Assembly (NCBI GenBank): GCA_963728125.1
Contig: CAVSIZ010000001.1
Coordinates: forward strand, 186,001-250,000
Origin: CAWDCV01 sp963728125
GTDB taxonomy: Bacteria; Actinomycetota; Actinomycetes; CAWDCV01
Direction: 5' to 3'
Length of the DNA stretch: 64,000 nucleotides
The notes below the pieces were generated by a model, which did not search any database, had not been told where the DNA came from, and saw only the letters and a program-made list of their open reading frames with translations. A program made the translations under genes and the position numbers. Below are positions 51,510 through 58,598 of the stretch, in pieces (position 1 is the stretch's first letter; each line of letters opens with the position of its first letter).

Positions 51510-51552
51510 ATTCCAGACCGCCGAACGAGCAGCCGTGCGGCGGGTCTGGAAT
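51510..51552 (-). terminator. Inverted repeat after the long paralogue (family B, copy 2)
   Basis: Arms begin with attccagacc (51510-51519) and end with ggtctggaat (51543-51552), continuing inward with gccg/cggc after a one-base bulge. It lies 17 bases beyond the stop of the gene at 51569. Same consensus as 50931-50978: attccagac...ccgaacgagc...tggaat. Confidence 0.6.
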
Positions 51553-51568
51553 CACGTAGGTGAAGCGT

Positions 51569-52306
51569 TCACTCGGCAAGCGTGACCTCGATCAAGATGA
51601 AGTTGTTCTCGCTCTCGAACATCACCGAGTGGGTGTCTCCGGGCTCCAGCTCCCAGTAGTCCGTCCACACCAGCGGGCAGGTGACGGCACCGGCTTCGAG
51701 GTCACCGTTCAGCGGGTTGGACTTGATGACGACGCCGTCGTTGACGATCCAGTGCACCGACAGGTCATCCGGGTTGCCGAAGCACACATACTCCGCGTTC
51801 TCGTAGCCCTTGCCGTGCAGCGTCACCTCGGCGAAGTTCGGATGCACCTTCAAGGTGCCGGGCTCGGGCGCGGCGGCGATGTCGTCGGCGTCAACAGGAT
51901 CGGGATCGGGGTCCGGGTTCGGCGCCAGGTCGTCGGGAGGAGTGGGTTCCGGTCCCGGGTTCGGCGCAAGGTCGTCGGGTCCGTCGAACTTCGGATCGGG
52001 GTCGGGTTCGGGCTCGGGATCGGGTGCCGGCTCGGCGTCGTCGCCGTCCTGTCCTCCCTGAGAAGACCCGCCGCCACCACTTCCACCGCCACCGGATTCG
52101 GTTCCACTGTCGTTGCCATGCATGACGGCGCTGCTGTCCACCGCTGCGCCGGCGGGAGCAGAGTCGGTCGACGGCGTCGCGGTCCGGCCAGCCACGGCCA
52201 TGCCACCGACGATCGCGAGCAGAAAGAGGAGGACGATGAGCGCCAGCCGGAGCGCTCTCGGCCAGGCGTTGACGACGTTGTAGCGGCGAATCTCGGTGCT
52301 GCTCAT
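51569..52306 (-). CDS. Membrane-anchored protein with acidic Pro repeats and C-terminal beta domain (paralogue 2)
   Basis: The 245-residue protein has a basic start (MSSTEIRRYNVVNAWPRALR), one transmembrane helix (LALIVLLFLLAIVGGMAVAG), a Gly/Ser linker and several GPDDLAPNP units with PEPEPDPDP spacers. A C-terminal domain of about 95 residues follows (TLKVHPNFAEVTLHGKGYEN through NNFILIEVTLAE), likely beta-rich with two cysteines (C185-region EYVCFGN and AVTCPLVW). It is probably displayed outside the membrane. No known family recognised. Divergent from glutaminase with 99 bases between. Confidence 0.7.
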   Translation of the reverse strand: MSSTEIRRYNVVNAWPRALRLALIVLLFLLAIVGGMAVAGRTATPSTDSAPAGAAVDSSAVMHGNDSGTESGGGGSGGGGSSQGGQDGDDAEPAPDPEPEPDPDPKFDGPDDLAPNPGPEPTPPDDLAPNPDPDPDPVDADDIAAAPEPGTLKVHPNFAEVTLHGKGYENAEYVCFGNPDDLSVHWIVNDGVVIKSNPLNGDLEAGAVTCPLVWTDYWELEPGDTHSVMFESENNFILIEVTLAE

Positions 52307-52378
52307 GGCGGGCTCCTCGACCTGTCGGGACGTACTGACACCTGTAGGAGTCGGGAGGGTGAGGAGAAGTCACAGAAA
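52307..52378 (-). promoter_or_regulatory. Conserved upstream block of paralogue 2
   Basis: Colinear with 51382-51453: TTTCTGTGACTTCTC, GACTCCTAC-A-GGTGTCA and GAGGAGCCC are kept at identical distances from the ATG, while intervening bases vary. It also lies directly upstream of the divergent glutaminase gene. Confidence 0.5.
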
Positions 52379-52405
52379 CCGCAGTCGTGGGACAGTGACC
52401 GAACG

Positions 52406-53419
52406 ATGCTCGACAACCCCGCGGACACCGACGCCGACGCTGGCGGAGACGCGCTGTTCGTCTCGACTGGCCACCTGCCCTCGTCCGAGCAGGTTCAGCA
52501 GTGGGTCGACGAGGCGCACCACCGGTACGCGTCTGTGTCCGACGGACGCAACGCTGACGTCTACCCTGCGCTCGAGCACGTACCGAGCGAGCTGTTCGGC
52601 GTGTGCGCCGTTGGAACCAGTGGCAGCGTCTACGCAGCGGGTGACACGGAGCATCCGTTCACGATCATGAGTGCGGCGAAGCCGTTCGTCTTCGCGGTCG
52701 TCTGCCAAGCCCTTGGACCTGACGAGACTCGTCGACTCCTTGGCGTCAATGCGACCGGTATGCCGTTCAACTCACTCACCGCTGTCGAGCGCAGCACCGA
52801 CGGCCGGACGAACCCGATGGTGAACGCGGGCGCGATCGCGACCACGAGCCTGGTTCCCGGCGGCGACGTCGAGGAGAAGTGGCACTTCCTGATCGACGGG
52901 CTGTCGCGATTCGCCGGCCGACCGCTGCTGCTCGACGAGGAGGTGTACGCCTCGGCGTCAGCGACGAACCATCGCAACCGCGGCATCGCCAACCTGCTGG
53001 AGAGTTACGGCCGCGTGTACAGCGACCCTTCGTCCGCGACCGACCTCTACACGCGGCAAAGCTGCGTCGCCGTGACCGCCACCGACCTCGCGACGATGGG
53101 TGCAACGCTGGCCGACGGCGGCGTCAACCCGAAGACGAAAGAGCGCGTCGTCGATGCGGCGATCTGTCACTACACGCTCGCTGTCATGACGACCGCGGGC
53201 ATGTACGAGAACTCCGGCGACTGGTTGTACGACGTCGGCGCTCCGGGCAAGAGCGGGATTGGCGGTGGCATCGTCGCTGTTTCGCCGGGCAAGGGTGGTA
53301 TCGGAACGTTTGCGCCGCCACTCGACGCTGCGGGGAACAGCGTTCGCGGCCAGCTCGCGGCCCGTTTCCTATCTCGGCGGCTCGGGCTCAGCCTGTTCGT
53401 GTCGGCACCAGAGGCATAG
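52406..53419 (+). CDS. glsA: Glutaminase
   Basis: ATG 52406 gives 337 residues. The beta-lactamase-like fold has the nucleophile motif SAAKPF (S89, K92), followed by GMPFNSLTAVERSTDGRTNP, PMVNAGAIATTSLVPGG, NRGIANLLESYGRVYSDPSS and GIGGGIVAVSPGKGGIGTFA. It hydrolyses glutamine to glutamate and ammonia in the cytoplasm. It is slightly longer than the E. coli enzymes because of about 25 N-terminal residues. It is followed with no gap by a GNAT gene. Confidence 0.95.
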   Translation: MLDNPADTDADAGGDALFVSTGHLPSSEQVQQWVDEAHHRYASVSDGRNADVYPALEHVPSELFGVCAVGTSGSVYAAGDTEHPFTIMSAAKPFVFAVVCQALGPDETRRLLGVNATGMPFNSLTAVERSTDGRTNPMVNAGAIATTSLVPGGDVEEKWHFLIDGLSRFAGRPLLLDEEVYASASATNHRNRGIANLLESYGRVYSDPSSATDLYTRQSCVAVTATDLATMGATLADGGVNPKTKERVVDAAICHYTLAVMTTAGMYENSGDWLYDVGAPGKSGIGGGIVAVSPGKGGIGTFAPPLDAAGNSVRGQLAARFLSRRLGLSLFVSAPEA

Positions 53420-53959
53420 GTGCTGAGACCGACTGCGCGGCTAGTGCTGCGCAGCTGGACTGATGCGCATCTCGAGCCTTTCGCGGCGCTGAACGCCGAC
53501 CCGGCGGTGATGGAACACTTTCCCTCGCTGCTGTCGAGAGCGGACAGCGACGCCCTGGCCCAACGCATCGACGCATTCCTGACCGACAACGGCTGGGGGC
53601 TGTGGGCGGTCGAGGTGAGGGATAGCGGCCGGTTCGCGGGCTTCACCGGGCTCTCCCCCGTTGGCTTCACTGCTCACTTCACGCCCGCCGTCGAGGTCGG
53701 GTGGCGGCTGGCGGCGTGGGCCTGGGGGCATGGGTACGCCACCGAAGCTGCTCGGGAGGCGCTGCGTATCGGGTTCGACGAGGTCGGGCTCAACGAGATC
53801 GTGTCGTTCACCTCGGTGACGAACGTGCGGTCGCAGGCCGTCATGCAGCGCCTCGGGATGACGCACAACCCCGCGGACGACTTCAACCACCCCGCGCTGC
53901 CCGGCGATTCACCGCTGCGGCGTCACGTCCTCTATCGCATCGCCCGCGCGGTTCTTTAG
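53420..53959 (+). CDS. GNAT acetyltransferase, RimJ/RimL-like
   Basis: The 179-residue protein starts at a GTG immediately after the glutaminase stop: MLRPTARLVLRSWTDAHLEP, GLWAVEVRDSGRFAGFTGLS, AVEVGWRLAAWAWGHGYATE, AAREALRIGFDEVGLNEIVS and TNVRSQAVMQRLGMTHNPAD. This is the RimJ/RimL type that acetylates N-termini or small amines. The stop overlaps the convergent gene. Confidence 0.9.
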   Translation: MLRPTARLVLRSWTDAHLEPFAALNADPAVMEHFPSLLSRADSDALAQRIDAFLTDNGWGLWAVEVRDSGRFAGFTGLSPVGFTAHFTPAVEVGWRLAAWAWGHGYATEAAREALRIGFDEVGLNEIVSFTSVTNVRSQAVMQRLGMTHNPADDFNHPALPGDSPLRRHVLYRIARAVL

Positions 53960-54828
53960 TCGTCGTCGCGGTCTTCCCAGCGCCAACCCCGCCAGTCCGG
54001 AAGGCTTCGCTGGACGAACTCGCTCACCAGGCTTGGCAGTTCCGCCTTGAGCTCAGCTGCTCGATCCTCATCGATGCGACTGTCGGCAAGCGCTGCGTCG
54101 ATACGTTCGGTCGCAGCTGAGACAAGTGCGTCTTGGACTACCTGGAGATCGACGCCCTGCTCGGCAGCAATGTCCGCGATGCTGTCGCCGTCGCGCAATG
54201 CGTCCCACAGCGCGGCCTCGTCGATCCCGAGCGACTCTGCCGCGGCGTCTAGACCACCCAGACCGTCGGGTCCGTCAGAGCCGCCCCACCAACCGTGTCC
54301 GCCCCACCAACCATGACCGCCCGACCAGTCACGACTGCTCCCCGTGTCGTGATCGCGCCACTCTGCCCAGCCGTCCAGCTGCACGAACTCGTTGACCCGG
54401 TCCGCAATCTCAGCCTTCAGCTCGTCCGCGCGGCTCTCGTCGATGCGGCCGTCGGCGAGCGCTGCATCGATGCGCTCCGTCCAGGAACTCACCATCGCAT
54501 CGACGACCGTTTGCAGCTCGACGCCGCGCTCCTCCGCGATCGTCGCGATGCTCTTGCCCTCGGCAAGGGCGTCGTGCAGTTCGTCCCTACTGATACCCAG
54601 CGCCTCGGCGGCCTCGCTCAAGCCACCATGTCCGTGTCCGAACCGGTGCGACCGATCGTCCTCGCGGTCGTCAGGGGCGGGCGTCGAGGTTGTGGCCTCG
54701 GGAGACGGCGTGCCCTGCGCAAGCGATGCGACCGGGGTAAACAGCAGAGCACCGGCGATGGCTCCAGCGCCGACGGCCGCCGCGATCCCGCCACCGCGAA
54801 GCAGCCTCGTCCTCGAGGTCGGTGTCAT
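53956..54828 (-). CDS. Secreted protein with duplicated DUF2680-like domain
   Basis: The 290-residue protein has a signal peptide (GGGIAAAVGAGAIAGALLFT). Two homologous modules of ~85 residues follow, near 70-155 and 190-275. Each has an LGI...L..AL..G.SIA.IA-E.GV helix pair and TERIDAALADGRIDESRADE LKA-type sequence, followed by EFVQ. They are separated by a Trp/Gly linker with a doubled GGHGWWG. The modules resemble DUF2680 of Gram-positive secreted proteins. Function is unknown. Confidence 0.6.
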   Translation of the reverse strand: MTPTSRTRLLRGGGIAAAVGAGAIAGALLFTPVASLAQGTPSPEATTSTPAPDDREDDRSHRFGHGHGGLSEAAEALGISRDELHDALAEGKSIATIAEERGVELQTVVDAMVSSWTERIDAALADGRIDESRADELKAEIADRVNEFVQLDGWAEWRDHDTGSSRDWSGGHGWWGGHGWWGGSDGPDGLGGLDAAAESLGIDEAALWDALRDGDSIADIAAEQGVDLQVVQDALVSAATERIDAALADSRIDEDRAAELKAELPSLVSEFVQRSLPDWRGWRWEDRDDD

Positions 54829-55028
54829 GAACGTCCTCTCGTGGATCTGCTGAGCCTGGCGAACGACGCTCGTGACCAGGATTGTCCATCGTCAATCTGT
54901 GGCCAAGCTGAGGTCCAGCTCACGATTCGCTGTGAGTTTGGGGACGGCACCTCCGTCTCGCGGAGGAGGCGCCGGCTCGGACATAAAGCCGAGGAAACTT
55001 GTCGGTGGTCGGAGCTAGCCTCGCCAGT

Positions 55029-56051
55029 ATGGAGAACGCGATCTTCGCGGAAGGATTGACCAAGATCTACAAGTCGCGCGCCGGGGAGGTACGCGCGCTC
55101 GACGGGCTCGACCTCACCGTCGAGGAGGGCACGGTGTTGAGCCTGCTCGGCCCGAACGGCGCCGGGAAGACGACCACCGTACGAATCCTCGCGACGCTGC
55201 TGCGCCCTGATGCGGGTCGGGCCAGCGTGCTCGGCTACGACGTCGTCAAGCAGGCGCGGCAGCTGCGGGAGCACATCGGCCTGTCGGGGCAGTACGCCGC
55301 GGTGGACGAAAACCTCACCGGCGCGGAGAACCTGTGGATGTTCGGCCGCCTGTACCAGCTGCCGAGCCCCGAGACAAAGAGGCGAGCCGGCGAGCTGCTC
55401 GAGCAGTTCGCGCTCAGCGACGCGGCCGACCGGGTGGTGAAGACGTACTCCGGTGGCATGCGACGCCGTCTCGACTTGGCGTCGGCGCTGATCGGCCGCC
55501 CGCAGTTGCTGTTCCTCGACGAGCCCACCACCGGTCTCGACCCGCGAAGCCGCCTCGGCATGTGGGAGGTCATCCGTGATCTGGTCCGCAGCGGGGCGAC
55601 GTTGCTGCTGACCACCCAGTATCTCGAGGAGGCCGACGCGCTCGCCGACATCATCGCCGTCGTCGACCACGGCAAGATCATCGCCCGCGGTACCGCTGAC
55701 GAGCTCAAGTCCCAGGTCGGTGGCGAGCGGGTCGAGGTCGTCGTCCGCAAGAACGACGACCTCAAGCCGGCGCGCGACGTCCTCGCCCGCGCCTGCGTCG
55801 CCGACGTCCAGACGGACGAGCACACCCGCCGCCTCACCGCCCCCGCCGAGGGAGGTACGACACAACTGGTGTCAGTGATCCGAGCGCTCGACGACGCTGG
55901 CATCCCGCTCGACGACGTCGGACTGCGCCGACCGACGCTGGACGACGTGTTCCTGTCGCTCACCGGGCACGCGGCCGAGGAACGCGAGGCCAACGGCAAC
56001 GGGAAGCCGAAGACTGACCGAACCAAGGACGAGGCAGGGAGGGCATCGTGA
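55029..56051 (+). CDS. ABC transporter ATP-binding protein (DrrA-like)
   Basis: 340 residues from ATG 55029 (an in-frame ATG at 54999 adds ten residues). Walker A GPNGAGKT is at 41-48, followed by GLSGQYAAVDENLTGAENLW, signature YSGGMRRRLD, Walker B LLFLDEPTTGLD and TTQYLEEADALAD. A DrrA-type C-terminal domain ends RRPTLDDVFLSLTGHA. It pairs with the permease downstream (GTGA overlap). A second, separate exporter from that at 44686-46250. Confidence 0.93.
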   Translation: MENAIFAEGLTKIYKSRAGEVRALDGLDLTVEEGTVLSLLGPNGAGKTTTVRILATLLRPDAGRASVLGYDVVKQARQLREHIGLSGQYAAVDENLTGAENLWMFGRLYQLPSPETKRRAGELLEQFALSDAADRVVKTYSGGMRRRLDLASALIGRPQLLFLDEPTTGLDPRSRLGMWEVIRDLVRSGATLLLTTQYLEEADALADIIAVVDHGKIIARGTADELKSQVGGERVEVVVRKNDDLKPARDVLARACVADVQTDEHTRRLTAPAEGGTTQLVSVIRALDDAGIPLDDVGLRRPTLDDVFLSLTGHAAEEREANGNGKPKTDRTKDEAGRAS

Positions 56052-56884
56052 CCGCATCCGTGGAGTCGGCGCCGGTGCGCACGCCTCAAGCCCGCGGGAA
56101 ATCCACGCTGTCCGACACGCTCGTGGTGACCTGGCGCAACCTCAAGCGAATCCCTCGGATTCCTGAGCTGGCGGCCTTCGCGATCCTGCAGTCAGTCATG
56201 TTCGTGCTGCTGTTCGCCTATGTGTTCGGCGGCGCGATCCCGCTGCCGAATGGTGAGAACTACAAGGAATTCCTGATGCCGGGCATCTTCGCGCAGACGC
56301 TCGCGTTCGCGTCCGCGACGACCACCGTCGGCATCACCGACGACATGCAGAAGGGGCTGGTCGACCGCTACCGCTCACTCCCCATGGCTCGATCCGCGTT
56401 CCTCACCGGGCGGACGGTGGCCGATGTGGTCTACAACCTCGGCATCTTGATCGTGCTCATGCTCAGCGGACTGGTCGTCGGCTGGCGCGTCCGCGACGGC
56501 GTCGTGAACTTCTTCATCGCGATCGCATTGGCTCTGCTGTTCACCTACGCCATGTCATGGCTGGGTGTCTTCGTCGGGCAGCTGGTGCCCACCGTCGAAG
56601 TCGCGCAGCAGGTCGCCTTCACGACGATCTTCCCGATCACCTTCCTGTCCAGCGTCTTCGTGCCCATCGAGACGCTGCCGGGATGGTTGCAACCCATCGC
56701 GGAATGGAATCCGGTCACGACGCTGACCGCCTCCATGCGCGATCTGTTCGGCAACCCGAATCCGTTCCCTGGTGACGGCTTCCCGGCCGAGCATCCGATC
56801 CTCGTGACCGTGCTCTGGTCGATCGTCTTCGTCGCAGTCTTCGCGCCGCTCGCGGTCCGGCGGTACCGCGACACGTCGCGCTGA
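56048..56884 (+). CDS. ABC-2 type (DrrB-like) transporter permease
   Basis: The 278-residue protein starts at GTG overlapping the ATPase stop. It has six transmembrane segments and ABC-2 motifs FAILQSVMFVLLFAYVFGGA, NYKEFLMPGIFAQTLAFASA, DRYRSLPMARSAFLTGRTVA and LSSVFVPIETLPGWLQPIAE. It is the membrane part of a DrrAB-type exporter of unknown substrate. The 3' end faces a 56-bp palindromic element. Confidence 0.9.
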   Translation: MTASVESAPVRTPQARGKSTLSDTLVVTWRNLKRIPRIPELAAFAILQSVMFVLLFAYVFGGAIPLPNGENYKEFLMPGIFAQTLAFASATTTVGITDDMQKGLVDRYRSLPMARSAFLTGRTVADVVYNLGILIVLMLSGLVVGWRVRDGVVNFFIAIALALLFTYAMSWLGVFVGQLVPTVEVAQQVAFTTIFPITFLSSVFVPIETLPGWLQPIAEWNPVTTLTASMRDLFGNPNPFPGDGFPAEHPILVTVLWSIVFVAVFAPLAVRRYRDTSR

Positions 56885-56937
56885 TGCCGCTACGCAGGGC
56901 GCCTGGACGGCGATTGGTGCGCCGCCACCTCCCCCTA

Positions 56938-56999
56938 AACGATCATGGGCTTAGGGACATGTTGACCCGGCGTGTCGTGGTCATAAGCCCATGATCGTT
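56938..56999. terminator. 56-bp palindromic element at a convergent junction (copy B)
   Basis: Perfect 16-bp arms aacgatcatgggctta (56938-56953) and complement (56984-56999). The element proper, gatcatggg...cccatgatc, is 56941-56996, 56 bases like copy A. Its reverse complement shares gatcatggg, tta and cacgacacgccg at the same positions. It lies between convergent stops at 56884 and 57036. Confidence 0.7.
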
Positions 57000-57035
57000 G
57001 CGAAAGAGCGCGCGAGACCGCTCGGCGCTGCGGGG

Positions 57036-57956
57036 TCAGTCGACGAGCTCGGTGTCTGGGGCCTTGTGAGCGAAGGGCGTCGCGCCAGGGCCTTCGAGGA
57101 GGTCGCGGTAGCGCCGAATGAGATCGAGGTTGCGGTCGGCGAGGTGGTCGAACACCTGCGGCACGCTCGATCCAGGGGTCAGCGACGCCATCGCGGTCGC
57201 CGGGTCGAGACGGGCCGCGACCCAGCTCTCGTGCGACGAGCCGCGGGCGATGACTTCGGCGATCGGCGAGACGATCATCGAGTTGCCGAAGTAGATGACG
57301 CCGGCCGGGTCGGTCCCGGTGGCGTTGGCGCCGACGACGTAGACGTGGTTGTCGTACGCCCGCGCCCGGTTCGTCAACTCCCAGATGTCCGCCGAGCGCA
57401 GCAGTGCCGACGGGCGGCAGATCACCTCGGCACCCTGCAGCGCGGTGATCCGGGACAGCTCCGGATAGTCGCCGTCGAAGCAGATGATCAGGCCGATTCG
57501 GCCCAGCGCGGTGTCGACGACGCAGCTGTCATCGCCAGGCGTGACCCAGCCGCCCCGGGAGCGCAGCTCCGTGCAGAACGGGTGCGTCTTGTGATAGACG
57601 CCGAGCACCTCACCGGAGGGGTCGGCGATCAGCGCCGCATTGTGAACGACACCGCGCTCCGGTCCCTGGGTGTACGTCCCCCAGACCAGGTGAACGCCGA
57701 CTTCGCGCGCCACCTGGCGGAACGGCTCGACCGTCTGGTCAGGCGTCGCCAGATCCCAGAGCTCCTCCGCCGAGCAACCCGGGGAGAACCCGGTGGTCAC
57801 TGTTTCCGGCAGCACGATCAGTTCGGCGTCGGACGCCGCCGCGCATCGCTGCACCCAGTCGACGGCGGCCGAGACGTTGGCGGCGATCGTCTCTCGCCGG
57901 AGCGGCTCGGCGCGCGGCGCGACCTGCAGCGCGGCCGCGGTGAACGCGCGCATCAC
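57036..57956 (-). CDS. Carbon-nitrogen hydrolase (nitrilase superfamily)
   Basis: The 306-residue amidase has the full catalytic set: E51 (IVLPETVTTGFSPG), K123 (GVYHKTHPF) and C159 (GLIICFDGDYPE). Superfamily members hydrolyse amides, nitriles or N-carbamoyl compounds; GDYPE after the Cys is common in amidase-type rather than nitrilase-type branches. It is the last gene of the molybdenum-hydroxylase operon (GTGA overlap with the CoxG-like gene), so a carbamoyl- or amide-bearing breakdown product is a plausible substrate (inference). Confidence 0.88.
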   Translation of the reverse strand: MMRAFTAAALQVAPRAEPLRRETIAANVSAAVDWVQRCAAASDAELIVLPETVTTGFSPGCSAEELWDLATPDQTVEPFRQVAREVGVHLVWGTYTQGPERGVVHNAALIADPSGEVLGVYHKTHPFCTELRSRGGWVTPGDDSCVVDTALGRIGLIICFDGDYPELSRITALQGAEVICRPSALLRSADIWELTNRARAYDNHVYVVGANATGTDPAGVIYFGNSMIVSPIAEVIARGSSHESWVAARLDPATAMASLTPGSSVPQVFDHLADRNLDLIRRYRDLLEGPGATPFAHKAPDTELVD

Positions 57957-58598
57957 CGTCGCCGCCGACCGGCGATCCAGCCGCCCACGAGTGCCCCGAG
58001 CAAGGCGATGCCCGCCCCGACCAGGACGCCTCGCAAGTCTCCCCCGAGCACAGACGCACGCGGACCGCGAGCTGACGCGGGCGCCTCGAACACGCGCTGG
58101 CTGACACCGGCAGCCTCGTCCGAAGCAACGCCGGCGGCGGCCGGTTCCTCCGTTGGCACAGCACCGGTGAGCACGTCCTCCACCGCGGAGAAGAATTCCC
58201 CCGCCGTCTTCTTGGCTACGCCGCCCAGCACGCGCTGACCGACGCCGCCGATCATGCCGCCAACGACCGCGTCAGCGTCGTAGTCGATGCGAGTCGACGC
58301 ATCCTCCTGCGTGAGCCGGACCGTGACGTCGGCGTTGACGGTTCCCGGCGCGCCGGTGCCGGTGGCGCGCAGCACGAACGAGTCGGGCTGCTGCTGCTCG
58401 GCCAGCCGGACCTCGCCCTGGTAGGTGCCCTTGATCGACGCGACACCGGCATAGATCGTCATCCGATAGACATCGGTGTCGATCTCCTCCAGCCGCGAGA
58501 CGCCGGGAATCGTCCGCACCAGCACCGCCGGGTCGTTGAGCGCCTTCCACACCTCGTCGCGCGGCGCCGCGATAGTTCGCCGATCCGGTGACCTTCAT
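57953..58598 (-). pseudogene. coxG: CoxG-like SRPBCC protein with single-base frameshift near its start
   Basis: The ATG at 58596-58598, overlapping the large-subunit stop (ATGA), begins MKVTGSA; the frame then goes wrong. Dropping one t at 58576-58577 restores TIAAPRDEVWKALNDPAVLV, the standard CoxG N-terminus, continuing in the long frame through IKGTYQGEVRLAEQQQPDSF and GGVGQRVLGGVAKKTAGEFF to a C-terminal membrane helix (GVLVGAGIALLGALVGGWIA) and RRRR. CoxG-type proteins associate with molybdenum hydroxylases at the membrane. It is probably intact in the organism if the indel is an error. Confidence 0.8.

Noticed and set aside
50995..52061. CRISPR-like or satellite repeats
   Set aside because: The repeated DNA encodes in-frame PEPDPDP/GPDDLAPNP protein units in two genes; spacing is not regular and there are no cas genes.
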